A DNA stretch of 64,000 bases from Mycobacterium sp. ITM-2016-00317 (GCF_002968295.1 NZ_CP134399.1:5270001-5334000), one strand, 5' to 3'. Shown: positions 10,587 to 19,676, numbered from the stretch's first letter. Numbers and translations: made by a program. Notes: generated by a model from the letters alone, not told the origin.

Positions 10587-11496
10587 GGCTGCCATTCTGC
10601 CCGAGGTGGGCCCGACGATCGATCCCGAGGCGCTTGTCCGGTGGTATGAGCATGCGCAGCGGGACCTGCCGTGGCGTCGGCCCGGGGTGTCCGCGTGGCA
10701 GATTCTGGTCAGCGAGTTCATGCTGCAGCAGACCCCGGTGGCCCGCGTCGAGCCGATCTGGCTGGCCTGGATCGAACGCTGGCCGACACCCTCGGCGACC
10801 GCGGCGGCCGGCGCCGCCGAGGTGCTGAGAGCATGGGGCAAGCTGGGCTACCCGCGGCGGGCCAAGCGGCTGCACGAGTGCGCCACCGTGATCGCGGCCG
10901 AACACGGCGACGTCGTGCCCGACGACGTCGAGACGCTGCTGTCGCTGCCGGGCATCGGCGCCTACACCGCCCGTGCGGTGGCGTGTTTCGCCTACGGCCA
11001 GCGGGTTCCGGTGGTGGACACCAACGTTCGCCGGGTGGTGGCCCGCGCCGTGCACGGACTGGCCGACGCCGGATCCCCGTCGTCGCGCGACCTCGCCGAG
11101 GTCGAGGCGCTGCTGCCCGAGGACCCCGGTGCGCCGCGATTCTCGGTGGCGCTCATGGAGTTCGGCGCCACCGTGTGCACCGCACGCGCCCCGCGGTGCG
11201 GCATCTGCCCACTGCCGCGGTGCGCGTGGCGGGCACGGGGGTTCCCGGCCGGCACCGGCCCGGCCAAACGGGTGCAGAAGTACGCAGGCACCGACCGGCA
11301 GGTGCGAGGAAGGTTGCTCGATGTGTTGCGCGCCAGCACTTCCCCGGTCGCCCGCACCGAACTCGACGTCGCCTGGACCACCGACACCGCCCAACGCGAC
11401 CGCGCGCTGGACTCGCTTCTGGTCGACGGCCTGGTGGAGCAGACCGCCGACGGCCGGTTCGCCCTGTGCGGTGAGGGCGGCGGCGAAGGCGACTAG
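10585..11496 (+). CDS. mutY: Adenine DNA glycosylase MutY
   Basis: Removes adenine mispaired with 8-oxoguanine. The 303-residue protein shows the catalytic Glu in LVSEFMLQQT, the helix-hairpin-helix LPGIGAYTA with the catalytic Asp in VVDTNV, and four cysteines for a [4Fe-4S] cluster with spacing C-x6-C-x2-C-x4-C, one residue shorter in the last gap than E. coli MutY. The C-terminal NUDIX-like domain typical of E. coli MutY is lacking, as is usual in mycobacteria. ATG 10585 overlaps the canB start on the opposite strand. The TAG stop overlaps the convergent regulator gene in CTAG. Confidence 0.92.
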   Translation: MAAILPEVGPTIDPEALVRWYEHAQRDLPWRRPGVSAWQILVSEFMLQQTPVARVEPIWLAWIERWPTPSATAAAGAAEVLRAWGKLGYPRRAKRLHECATVIAAEHGDVVPDDVETLLSLPGIGAYTARAVACFAYGQRVPVVDTNVRRVVARAVHGLADAGSPSSRDLAEVEALLPEDPGAPRFSVALMEFGATVCTARAPRCGICPLPRCAWRARGFPAGTGPAKRVQKYAGTDRQVRGRLLDVLRASTSPVARTELDVAWTTDTAQRDRALDSLLVDGLVEQTADGRFALCGEGGGEGD

Positions 11497-12473
11497 GCCA
11501 GAGCGGCGATGGGCGTGACCGATTCCGAGGAGTTGAACCGCCTGCGGTAGTCCGACGGGGTGACGCCGATGATGCGCCGGAAGTGGTGGCGCAGCAGGGT
11601 GGCGGTGCCGAATCCGGATCGTTCGGCGATGTCGTCGATGTCCAGCGTCGACTCCTCCAGCAGCCGCCGGGCGTAGAGCACCCGCTGATCGGTCACCCAC
11701 TGCATCGGCGTACGGCCGGTCTCCTCGACGAAGCGGCGGGCGAAGGTGCGGCCCGACATGTGAGCCCGGCGCGCCAGCGTGGTGACGGTGTGCGGTTTGT
11801 CCAGATTGGCCAGGATCCAGTCCAGGTGCGGCGCGAACCGCTCCGAACACTTCACCGGGATCGGCTGCTCGATGTACTGGCGCTGCCCGCCGTCGCGCTG
11901 CGGCGGCACCACCATCCGGCGGGCGATCGTGTTGGTCACCTCGCTGCCGAGCTCGCGGCGCACCAGGTGCAGGCACGCGTCGATGCCCGCCGCGGTGCCC
12001 GCACTGGTGATCAGGTTGCCGTCGTCGACGAAGAGCACGTTGCGGTCGACCTTCGCGGTCGGGTACATCCGCGCCAGCTCGTCGGCGTGCATCCAGTGCG
12101 TGGTGCACGGACGCCCGTCGAGTAGACCTGCGGCGCCGGCGACGAACGCCCCCGAGCACACCGTCAGGATGATCGAGCCCGATTCGGCTGCCCGGCGCAC
12201 CGCCTCGAGCGCCTCCGGCAGGTAGTCGCCGCCGCCGATCGCCGGGATCGCCACCAGATCGGCGCCGACGAGGTCGTCGAGACCGTGGTCCGGGGTGATG
12301 GTGGCGCCGACCGAGGTCCGCAGCGGCTTACCCGCCTCGGGGCCGCACACCTTGAAGTCGAAGTTGGGCACGCCGTCGCCGGAGCGGTCGATGCCGAACA
12401 CCTCGCAGATGACGCCGAACTCGAACACCGCGAGTTTGTCGAGCACCAGCGCCGAGACACTTTTCAACGTCAT
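11493..12473 (-). CDS. GlxA-family transcriptional regulator (DJ-1/PfpI plus AraC helix-turn-helix)
   Basis: A 326-residue regulator with two domains. Residues 1-180 form a DJ-1/PfpI class I glutamine amidotransferase-like fold with the nucleophile-elbow Cys in LTVCSGAF. Residues 220-320 are an AraC-type double helix-turn-helix (ARRAHMSGRTFARRF and the IAERSGFGTATLLRHHF segment). Such proteins sense small metabolites and activate catabolic genes. The target is unknown; the divergent small membrane gene is the only close candidate. A -10-like TAAGAT lies 6 bases before the ATG, suggesting a leaderless transcript. Confidence 0.88.
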   Translation of the reverse strand: MTLKSVSALVLDKLAVFEFGVICEVFGIDRSGDGVPNFDFKVCGPEAGKPLRTSVGATITPDHGLDDLVGADLVAIPAIGGGDYLPEALEAVRRAAESGSIILTVCSGAFVAGAAGLLDGRPCTTHWMHADELARMYPTAKVDRNVLFVDDGNLITSAGTAAGIDACLHLVRRELGSEVTNTIARRMVVPPQRDGGQRQYIEQPIPVKCSERFAPHLDWILANLDKPHTVTTLARRAHMSGRTFARRFVEETGRTPMQWVTDQRVLYARRLLEESTLDIDDIAERSGFGTATLLRHHFRRIIGVTPSDYRRRFNSSESVTPIAALA

Positions 12474-12479
12474 GGCAGC

Positions 12480-12485
12480 ATCTTA
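12480..12485 (-). promoter_or_regulatory. Probable -10 element of the GlxA-type regulator gene
   Basis: Read on the minus strand, TAAGAT is followed by 6 bases and then the ATG at 12473. The pattern matches the other likely leaderless starts in this window. Confidence 0.42.
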
Positions 12486-12545
12486 TCGAGACCTGTCGCT
12501 CCTGCCACTGTTGGCCGGATGTTATCTGGGCGGACGATTACTGCC

Positions 12546-12797
12546 ATGAGTACCGCACTGGCATATCTGATCCTTCTCTCTCCGTTCGCGCTGGCCGTCG
12601 CGGTGAGCCGGGCGGCCCACCGGTCCGGCCACCTCCGCCTGCACCTCGGTCAATTCCGTTGGGCGGCACCGATGTCCGGCCGGCTGTTCGACGACCCCGA
12701 CTGGAATCGGGTGCAGCACGACCTCGACGCGGTGCGCACCCGGTTCGAGCAGAACCCGAGCTGGCCGTCCTCAAGCGCGTCCGGCGAACGTCGTTGA
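12546..12797 (+). CDS. Small membrane protein of unknown function
   Basis: An 83-residue open frame whose N-terminus (from STALAYL) forms one strong membrane helix of about 20 residues. It is followed by a charged, His/Arg-rich cytoplasmic stretch with aromatic and acidic residues (FDDPDWNRVQHDLDAVRTRF) that may form an amphipathic helix. No known family is recognised. It starts 72 bases from the divergent GlxA-type regulator gene, and might be regulated by it. Codon use is normal for the window, which supports a real gene. Confidence 0.6.
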   Translation: MSTALAYLILLSPFALAVAVSRAAHRSGHLRLHLGQFRWAAPMSGRLFDDPDWNRVQHDLDAVRTRFEQNPSWPSSSASGERR

Positions 12798-12843
12798 CAA
12801 CGGCCGGACTAGGAACGCGCAGTCCGAAACTTGTGGTCAAGCA

Positions 12844-13626
12844 TTAGGCACACAGTGTTAAGAACTCCGTGACCGCCCGTTCATATTTCCCGGCGGCGTC
12901 GTCGTGGATGAGGTGTCCGGCGTTGGGCACGTGCACATACCTCGCGCCGCGCACCATCTCGGCCATCTCGCGCATCTGCCCCGGCGGGGCCACCGAGGCC
13001 CCCGCCTCCAGCAGCAGCGCCGGCGCCGAGACCGCCCGCCACTGCTCCCAGTAGTCCCGCCTGCCCCATTCCGCGGCGATCTCGATCCACTTGTCCGGGT
13101 GTCCGTGCAGCCGCCAGCCCGACGCCGTGCGATCGAACGCCTCCAGGAAGTACCTGCCCGCCACCGGCCCGAACTCGGCGTACACCTGCTCGGCGGTGCC
13201 GAACTCGACCGGCAGCGCATGCACCCACGGTTCCCACGGACCCGTCGTGCGGCCCCGGAAGTCCGGCGCCATGTCCTCGACCACCACCGCGGCCACCAGA
13301 TCGGGCCGCTCGGCCGCCAGGCACCAGGAGTGCAGCGCCCCCATCGAATGACCGATCATCACCGCGGGCTCACCGAGCCCGGCGACGGCGGCACCCAGGT
13401 CGGCGACGAACCGCTCGGTGCAGATCGGATGCGCATCGGCGACCTCGCGGCCCCGGTGCCACGGCGCGTCGTAGGTGTACACCCGCCCGAACCGGGCCAG
13501 CCACGGCACCTGCCGGGGCCACGTGGTGCCCCGCCCCATCAGTCCGTGCACCAGCACCAGCGGCAGGCCCGTGCCGCCCTGGAAGGTGAGCAGATCGCCG
13601 CCGGTCACGCCGTGCCCCGAGTCCAT
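12844..13626 (-). CDS. Alpha/beta-fold hydrolase (Rv3591c-like)
   Basis: A 260-residue serine hydrolase of the alpha/beta fold. The oxyanion-hole motif is LVHGLMGRG, the nucleophile elbow is GHSMG, and the catalytic His lies in NAGHLIHDD near the end; the acid is probably Asp/Glu around LLLEAG. No signal peptide or membrane helix is seen, so it should be cytosolic. Substrate cannot be told. ATG 13626 gives a start in line with the family; it is 39 bases from the divergent mhuD start. Confidence 0.85.
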   Translation of the reverse strand: MDSGHGVTGGDLLTFQGGTGLPLVLVHGLMGRGTTWPRQVPWLARFGRVYTYDAPWHRGREVADAHPICTERFVADLGAAVAGLGEPAVMIGHSMGALHSWCLAAERPDLVAAVVVEDMAPDFRGRTTGPWEPWVHALPVEFGTAEQVYAEFGPVAGRYFLEAFDRTASGWRLHGHPDKWIEIAAEWGRRDYWEQWRAVSAPALLLEAGASVAPPGQMREMAEMVRGARYVHVPNAGHLIHDDAAGKYERAVTEFLTLCA

Positions 13627-13652
13627 GCAGACATCATGCCGAGACCGCGCGG

Positions 13653-13658
13653 TAACCT
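13653..13658 (+). promoter_or_regulatory. Probable -10 element of mhuD
   Basis: TAACCT fits TAnnnT and ends 7 bases before the mhuD ATG at 13666, with no ribosome binding site in between. Confidence 0.38.
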
Positions 13659-13665
13659 GAACGGC

Positions 13666-13983
13666 ATGGCTGTGGTGAAGATCAACGCAATCGAGGTACC
13701 CCCGGACGCCGGGCCGGAACTGGAGAAGCGGTTCGCCCACCGCGCCCACGCCGTCGACAACCAACCCGGCTTCTTGGGATTCCAGTTGCTGCGCCCGGTC
13801 AAAGGTGAGACCCGCTACTTCGTGGTCACGCAGTGGGAGTCCGAGGACGCGTTCCAGGCCTGGGCGAACGGGCCCGCGATCGAGGCACATGCAGGTGAGC
13901 GCGCCAACCCGGTGGCCACGGGTGCGTCCCTGCTCGAGTTCGAGGTTGTACTCGACGTTGCAAGGACCGACACCACGTCATAG
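13666..13983 (+). CDS. mhuD: Haem-degrading monooxygenase MhuD
   Basis: A 105-residue ferredoxin-like (ABM/IsdG-type) haem oxygenase that opens haem to mycobilin and frees iron without releasing carbon monoxide. The length is exactly that of the M. tuberculosis enzyme, and the three residues known to matter are in the same positions: Asn7, Trp66 and His75 (proximal haem ligand). The active form is a homodimer in the cytosol. It is followed by lpqF, whose probable start lies inside the mhuD 3' end. Recognition is firm. Confidence 0.93.
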   Translation: MAVVKINAIEVPPDAGPELEKRFAHRAHAVDNQPGFLGFQLLRPVKGETRYFVVTQWESEDAFQAWANGPAIEAHAGERANPVATGASLLEFEVVLDVARTDTTS

Positions 13984-15319
13984 GGCAGGCCGGATCAGGC
14001 GCAGAGCGACCGCGCTGGCGGTCAGCCTTGTCTGCGTCGCGTCCGTGGCCTGCGGATGTGCCGCCACGCGTCCGGCTCCGGCCGACGCCGCGTACGGCGT
14101 GCCCATCCAGATCAACACGCCCCAGGGTCTGCGCGCCAAGCAGACCATGGACATGCTCAACAGCGACTGGCCGATCGGCGAGGTCGGCATTCGCACGCTG
14201 GCCGCTCCCGAGGCTGTCGAGCACGTCGGGGTGACACTCGACCGGATGTGGTGGGACAGGCCCTTCACGGTCACCGACATCGACGTCGGCGCCGGGCACG
14301 CGAAACTGAACGTGCTGACGTCCTACGGGGTGGCCCAGACCATCGAGCTGCGCACCGACGACGCGGGCATGGTGGACCGGTTCCAGGTCGACCTGGTGCC
14401 GCCGGCGGTACGGGAGTGGTCGGACATCGACGAGCTGCTGACCGGGGCCGGGGCGCGCTACTCGTACCAGGTCGCCAAGGTGGACGACGGCCGGTGCGTC
14501 AAGGTGGCCGGCTCCAACACCGACCTGTCGCTGCCGCTGGCGTCGATCTTCAAGCTGTACGTGTTGTTCGCGGTCGCCGAGGCGGTCAAGGCGGACACCC
14601 TGGAGTGGACCGACACGCTGACCATCACCGAGGGCGCCAAAGCCGTCGGCTCGTCGGCGTTCGACGGACTGGACCCGGGCTCCACGGTGTCGGTGCGCGA
14701 TGCCGCGCAGCAGATGATCTCGGCCAGCGACAACATGGCCACCGACCTGCTCATCGAGCGGTTGGGGCCGGGCGCCATCGAGCGGGCCCTGGTGGCCGCC
14801 GGCCATCACGATCCGGCCAGCATGACCCCGTTCCCGACCATGCACGAGTTGTTCTCGGTCGGCTGGGGCACGCCGGATCTGCGCGAGGAGTGGAAGCAGG
14901 CCTCGCGCGAGGGCCGCGCCCAGTTGCTACAGCAGACCAACAGCCGTCCCTACGAGCCGGATCCGAAGCGCACGCACATGCCGGCCTCCGACATCGGCGC
15001 CGAGTGGTACGGCAGCGCCGCCGACATCTGCCGGCTGCACGCCGCCCTGCAGAAAGGCGCGGTCGGCGAGGCCGCGCCGGTCAAGGACATCTTGTCCGCG
15101 GTTCCCGGCATCGACCTCGACCGCGACGAGTGGCCCTACATCGGTGCCAAGGCAGGCAACCTGCCCGGCGACCTGACGTTCAGCTGGTACGCCGTCGACC
15201 GCTCCGGGCAGCCGTGGGTGGTCAGCCTGCAGTCGAACTGGCCGGAGTTCCGCAGCCAGACAGCCGCCGCGTGGCTGATGTCGATCGCCCGGCAGACCTT
15301 CGACCTCATCCCGAACTGA
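13958..15319 (+). CDS. lpqF: Class A beta-lactamase-like lipoprotein LpqF
   Basis: A 453-residue exported serine hydrolase. After a basic start (HRAGRIRRRATA) and a hydrophobic signal core, two cysteines (ACGC) could serve as the lipid-modified residue, though neither makes a perfect lipobox. An NTF2-like segment of about 100 residues precedes a beta-lactamase/transpeptidase fold with SIFK (Ser-x-x-Lys), SDN and KAG in place of the usual KTG box. This points to a penicillin-interacting or esterase role rather than proven lactamase activity. TTG 13958 is my best start, because it gives a signal peptide; it overlaps mhuD by 26 bases. The 3' end overlaps the convergent phosphatase gene by 14 bases. 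Confidence 0.85.
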   Translation: MQGPTPRHRAGRIRRRATALAVSLVCVASVACGCAATRPAPADAAYGVPIQINTPQGLRAKQTMDMLNSDWPIGEVGIRTLAAPEAVEHVGVTLDRMWWDRPFTVTDIDVGAGHAKLNVLTSYGVAQTIELRTDDAGMVDRFQVDLVPPAVREWSDIDELLTGAGARYSYQVAKVDDGRCVKVAGSNTDLSLPLASIFKLYVLFAVAEAVKADTLEWTDTLTITEGAKAVGSSAFDGLDPGSTVSVRDAAQQMISASDNMATDLLIERLGPGAIERALVAAGHHDPASMTPFPTMHELFSVGWGTPDLREEWKQASREGRAQLLQQTNSRPYEPDPKRTHMPASDIGAEWYGSAADICRLHAALQKGAVGEAAPVKDILSAVPGIDLDRDEWPYIGAKAGNLPGDLTFSWYAVDRSGQPWVVSLQSNWPEFRSQTAAAWLMSIARQTFDLIPN

Positions 15320-15884
15320 TCGGGGCCCCCCGCAGGGTCCACGCGTGCCCGCGGAAATGCATGGTCGTGCGACTGACCGGTGCGATGTCGATGCGCCAGA
15401 ACGACTTCGGCGGGGCCTCAAGCGCCACCAGGATCGCCGCCCGGATCACCGCCGGATGGGTGACGGCGACGACGCGGCTGCGCTCGGCGGTCACCGAATC
15501 CAGCCACCGGCCCACCCGGGCGACCAGTTCGACCACCGATTCGCCGCCGTGCGGCACCCGCGCGGGATCCGTCAACCAGACGGCCATCTCGGCCGGTGGC
15601 ACGCCGCCGAGTTCGCTGCCCCGCCACCGGCCGCAATCGAGATCCGCGAGCCCGGGCTCGACGGCCGCGTGCAGACCCAGCAGCTCGGCGGTCTGCCGGG
15701 CACGCAACTCCGGCCCGCAGAAGACCCGCTCGGCCTGACCGAGGTCGGCTCGGCCGACCTTGGCGATCTGGTCTCGGCCGAGCGGGTTCACGGGCTCGTC
15801 GACGGGGAACCGTCCGGCCGCCATCCCATCGGTCATCGCATGCGACACCAGGGTCAGCCGGACGACCTCGCTGACCGGACTCAC
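15306..15884 (-). CDS. Histidine phosphatase superfamily protein, linked to cobalt uptake
   Basis: A 192-residue protein of the phosphoglycerate-mutase-like superfamily. The usual N-terminal RHG is replaced by SHA (LVSHAMTDG): the catalytic His remains but the phosphate-binding Arg is Ser. A second Arg (ELRARQTAELLG) and the second His (VAVTHPAVIRA) are present. It overlaps cbtA by GTGA and belongs to the cobalamin-riboswitch operon, so a role in cobalamin nucleotide-loop assembly, like the alpha-ribazole phosphatase CobC, is plausible but not shown. Confidence 0.82.
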   Translation of the reverse strand: MSPVSEVVRLTLVSHAMTDGMAAGRFPVDEPVNPLGRDQIAKVGRADLGQAERVFCGPELRARQTAELLGLHAAVEPGLADLDCGRWRGSELGGVPPAEMAVWLTDPARVPHGGESVVELVARVGRWLDSVTAERSRVVAVTHPAVIRAAILVALEAPPKSFWRIDIAPVSRTTMHFRGHAWTLRGAPISSG

Positions 15885-16678
15885 CTGCTGACGGGTTGCT
15901 TACGTTCCCCGAACAGCCGCGACACCAAAGCCGCGAACACCAGCCCGATCGTGGCGTAGATGACGACCTGGGTACCGAGCGAGTACAGCCGGAACTCATA
16001 GAGCAGATCGGCCGGGAAGCCCTCATAGACGATGACGCCCGCGTCGTCGACCAGCGGACCGGGGGTCTCGTTGATCGACGGCAGGATCAGCATCGCGACC
16101 GCGACCGCGACCACGTACGCGCCACCGGCCGCCAGCGTGGCGTTCCAGGCGCCCAGCTTGGTCGTCCACCGCCTGCCCAGATACACCGCGCCGACCAGCA
16201 GCACGGCCGACAGCACCACGACGGCGACGTAGAGCAGCGTGCGCTGCCGGATCGTCTCGTCCAGGCTCAGCGCAGGCGGACTCGCGGGGTACTTCAGCGA
16301 CGGCACGACGTACAGGCTCAACAGCATGCCGCCGGCGATGTAGACCGACAGCAGCCGGGCCGACACGTCACCGACCCGCCCGTAGGCGACCGCGAACACG
16401 ACGGCGAACAACGCGCCGATCGCGAGGCTGAACAGCAGCACGCCCAGACCCATGCCGACGTTCATCTGCACGGCCCGGGTGAAGCCTCCCCCGTCGCCGT
16501 GGCTGTGGCCCGCGGCCCCCGCGGCGTGCTCGATCGCCTCGTGCGCGGCGCCGACGCCGTCCTCGTAGCCGATCGCCAACTCGATCTGCGGCTCGACGAA
16601 GATCCGGGCGAACAAGAACCCCAGCACGCCGGCCGCGGCGCCGGCCAACAGGCCGCGCCAGATGATCTGCTTCTCCAT
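15881..16678 (-). CDS. cbtA: Cobalt transporter subunit CbtA
   Basis: A 265-residue membrane protein with about six hydrophobic segments, matching the CbtA family predicted to take up cobalt for cobalamin synthesis. A His-rich loop (AAGAAGHSHGDGGG) between the first and second helices could bind the metal. It follows cbtB by 28 bases and overlaps the phosphatase gene by four bases (GTGA). The operon is preceded by a cobalamin riboswitch, which fixes the biological context. ATG 16678 begins the natural N-terminus MEKQIIWRG. Confidence 0.9.
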   Translation of the reverse strand: MEKQIIWRGLLAGAAAGVLGFLFARIFVEPQIELAIGYEDGVGAAHEAIEHAAGAAGHSHGDGGGFTRAVQMNVGMGLGVLLFSLAIGALFAVVFAVAYGRVGDVSARLLSVYIAGGMLLSLYVVPSLKYPASPPALSLDETIRQRTLLYVAVVVLSAVLLVGAVYLGRRWTTKLGAWNATLAAGGAYVVAVAVAMLILPSINETPGPLVDDAGVIVYEGFPADLLYEFRLYSLGTQVVIYATIGLVFAALVSRLFGERKQPVSR

Positions 16679-16706
16679 TTTCGGTTGTCCCTGCCTGCCG
16701 CTGAAA

Positions 16707-16922
16707 TCAGTGGCAGGGGAAACCGAGGAGGTGCCGTGCGTCGTGCACGAACTCGTGGATGTAGGTGTTGCTGCCGAAGACCGACGTCGCACCCTGGTCC
16801 ATGCCGATGAAATACAGCACCACCAGCGCGAAGAATGCGGTGAGAGACAACCAGACCGCGGCTTTGGTGCCGGAGAGGTCGATCGCGCCCGCCCGTGTCC
16901 TGCTCGCGTGAGGAGAAGTCAT
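16707..16922 (-). CDS. cbtB: Cobalt transporter subunit CbtB
   Basis: A 71-residue protein with one membrane helix (residues 22-41) and a His-rich extracytoplasmic tail (YIHEFVHDARHLLGFPCH), which is the CbtB signature and is thought to capture cobalt. A ribosome binding site AAAGGAA lies 8 bases before ATG 16922. It is the first gene of the riboswitch-controlled operon and would work with CbtA. Confidence 0.92.
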   Translation of the reverse strand: MTSPHASRTRAGAIDLSGTKAAVWLSLTAFFALVVLYFIGMDQGATSVFGSNTYIHEFVHDARHLLGFPCH

Positions 16923-16940
16923 GCCCAGTTCCTTTCAGGG

Positions 16941-17052
16941 ATACCGCGTCCCAGTGATGAGGGCGACGGGTCCGGGTCTGACTTTCACAGTGGCGCGACC
17001 GTTCTGGAATTTCACCAGGTTCCGGGGCCCGTCGATTACTCCTGCATCGTAA
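16941..17052 (-). promoter_or_regulatory. Cobalamin (B12) riboswitch
   Basis: On the minus strand the leader contains the conserved core of the cobalamin aptamer: GGAACCTGGTGAAATTCC, then CGGTCGCGCCACTGT (B12 box, plus-strand 16985-16999) and AGTCAGACCCGG. The elements occur in the right order and spacing, and the segment ends about 20 bases before the cbtB start. High cobalamin should shut off cbtB-cbtA-phosphatase. The 5' and 3' limits are approximate. Confidence 0.9.
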
Positions 17053-17094
17053 GCCCAATCACACCGCCGACGTAAGCCACCCGGGAAGCCCGAC

Positions 17095-17120
17095 GGGCGG
17101 CCACCCGAGGGTGACCGCCC
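17095..17120 (-). terminator. Hairpin terminator after clpC1
   Basis: Arms 17095-17106 and 17109-17120 pair over 12 bases with a single G-U type pair and almost no loop. It lies 18 bases downstream of the clpC1 stop. There is no run of U after it, as is common for mycobacterial terminators. Confidence 0.55.
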
Positions 17121-17137
17121 GCCTGAGGTTGATCGCG

Positions 17138-19676
17138 TTATTCGGCTGCGGACGCAGCGCCGCCGGCACCGGCCTGTGCCAGGTCCGGCTCGACAGCCGC
17201 AACCGGCTTGCGGGCACCGGAGAACGTGAACACCGCGTCCTCGCCTTGGCCCTCGCCGTCCCAGTTCTCGACGTCGACGGTGACGAGCTGACCGGGGCCG
17301 ACCTCCTCGAAGAGGATCTTCTCCGACAACGCGTCCTCGATCTCGCGCTGGATGGTCCGGCGCAGCGGGCGCGCGCCCAGCACCGGGTCGAACCCGCGCT
17401 TGGCCAGCAGCGACTTGGCCTTGTCGGTCAGCTCCATCGTCATGTCCTTGGCAGCGAGCTGCTTGGAGACCCGGCCGATCATCAGGTCGACCATCTTGAT
17501 GATCTCGTCCTGCGTCAGCTGGTGGAACACGATGATGTCGTCGATGCGGTTGAGGAACTCCGGACGGAAGTGCTTCTTCAGTTCGTCGTGAACCTTCTGC
17601 TTCATCCGCTCGTAGTTGTTCTCTCCGCCACCCTGGGTGAAGCCCAGACCGACCGCCTTGCTGATGTCGCTCGTACCGAGGTTCGAGGTGAAGATCAGCA
17701 CGGTGTTCTTGAAGTCGACCGTGCGGCCCTGGCCGTCGGTCAGGCGACCGTCCTCGAGGACCTGCAGGAGGCTGTTGTAGATCTCCTGGTGGGCCTTCTC
17801 GATCTCGTCGAACAGCACCACGGAGAACGGCTTGCGGCGCACCTTCTCGGTGAGCTGACCGCCCTCTTCGTAGCCGACGTACCCGGGAGGGGCGCCGAAC
17901 AGCCGCGACGCGGTGAACCGGTCGTGGAACTCGCCCATGTCGATCTGGATGAGCGCGTCGTCGTCGCCGAACAGGAAGTTCGCCAGCGCCTTGGACAGCT
18001 CGGTCTTACCGACACCGGACGGCGAAGATGAACGAACCGGACGGACGCTTGGGATCCTTCAGGCCGGCACGGGTGCGGCGGATCGCCTTGGAGACGGCCT
18101 TGACGGCATCCTCCTGGCCGATGATCCGCTTGTGCAGCTCGTCCTCCATGCGGAGCAGACGCGTGGTCTCCTCCTCGGTCAGCTTGAACACCGGGATGCC
18201 GGTCCAGTTGCCCAGCACCTCGGCGATCTGCTCGTCGTCGACCTCGGCGACCACGTCGAGATCACCGGAGCGCCACTGCTTCTCACGCTCGGCACGCTGC
18301 GCGACGAGGGTTTTCTCCTTGTCGCGCAGGCTGGCGGCCTTCTCGAAGTCCTGCGCGTCGATCGCGGACTCCTTCTCCCGGCGCGCGTCGGCGATCTTCT
18401 CGTCGAACTCGCGCAGGTCCGGCGGCGCGGTCATCCGGCGGATGCGCATCCGGGCACCGGCCTCGTCGATCAGGTCGATCGCCTTGTCCGGCAGGAACCG
18501 GTCGTTGATGTAGCGGTCGGCCAGCGTCGCCGCGGCTGCGATGGCACCGTCGGTGATGGACACCCGGTGGTGCGCCTCGTACCGGTCGCGCAGACCCTTG
18601 AGGATCTCGATGGTGTGCTCGACCGTCGGCTCGCCGACCTGGACGGGCTGGAAGCGGCGCTCCAGCGCGGCATCCTTCTCGATGTACTTGCGGTACTCGT
18701 CGAGGGTGGTCGCGCCGATGGTCTGCAGCTCGCCGCGGGCCAGCTTCGGCTTCAGGATGGACGCCGCGTCGATGGCGCCCTCGGCCGCACCCGCACCGAC
18801 GAGCGTGTGCAGCTCGTCGATGAACAGGATGATGTCGCCGCGGGTGTTGATCTCCTTGAGCACCTTCTTCAGGCGTTCCTCGAAGTCACCGCGGTAGCGG
18901 CTGCCGGCCACCAGAGAACCCAGGTCCAGCGTGTAGAGCTGCTTGTCCTTCAGCGTCTCGGGCACGTCGCCGTGCACGATCGCCTGGGCCAGGCCCTCGA
19001 CGACGGCGGTCTTGCCGACGCCGGGCTCGCCGATCAGCACCGGGTTGTTCTTGGTGCGGCGGCTCAGCACCTGCATGACCCGCTCGATTTCCTTCTCGCG
19101 GCCGATGACGGGGTCGAGCTTGCCCTCCATCGCGGCGGCGGTCAGGTTGCGGCCGAACTGGTCGAGGACCAGCGAGGTGGACGGGTTGCCCGCCTCGCCA
19201 CCGCGGCCTCCGGTACCGGCCTCGGCCGTCTCCTTGCCCTGGTAGCCGCTCAGCAACTGGATGACCTGCTGGCGCACCCGGGTCAGCTCGGCGCCGAGCT
19301 TGACGAGAACCTGAGCGGCCACGCCTTCACCCTCACGGATGAGGCCGAGCAGGATGTGCTCGGTGCCGATGTAGTTGTGGCCGAGCTGCAGCGCCTCGCG
19401 CAGGCTCAGCTCCAGCACCTTCTTGGCTCGGGGGGTGAAGGGGATGTGCCCGGACGGCGCCTGCTGTCCCTGGCCGATGATCTCCTCGACCTGGCTGCGC
19501 ACGCCTTCCAGCGAGATGCCCAGCGATTCGAGGGACTTGGCGGCCACGCCCTCACCCTCGTGGATCAAGCCCAGCAGGATGTGCTCGGTGCCGATGTAGT
19601 TGTGGTTGAGCATCCGGGCCTCTTCTTGAGCCAGGACGACAACCCGACGCGCACGGTCGGTGAATCTTTCGAACAT
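17138..19676 (-). CDS. clpC1: ATP-dependent Clp protease ATPase subunit ClpC1, interrupted by a frameshift
   Basis: AAA+ unfoldase that feeds substrates to ClpP1P2; essential in mycobacteria. The N-terminal repeat domain (two homologous 75-residue halves), AAA-1 with Walker A GEPGVGKT, the UVR-containing middle domain and AAA-2 with its C-terminal tail are all present. The frame breaks near 18020, exactly in the second Walker A, where GPSGVGKT should follow FIFA. Five bases (consistent with CGGCC) are missing; with them restored the gene codes 847 residues. Because the gene is essential, I think this is a sequence error rather than a pseudogene. ATG 19676 starts the usual [11 protein letters not shown]. 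Confidence 0.93.

Noticed and set aside
13958..15319. A true secreted class A beta-lactamase conferring resistance
   Set aside because: SxxK and SDN are present, but KTG is KAG, an NTF2-like domain is added and the protein matches LpqF; lactamase activity cannot be claimed.
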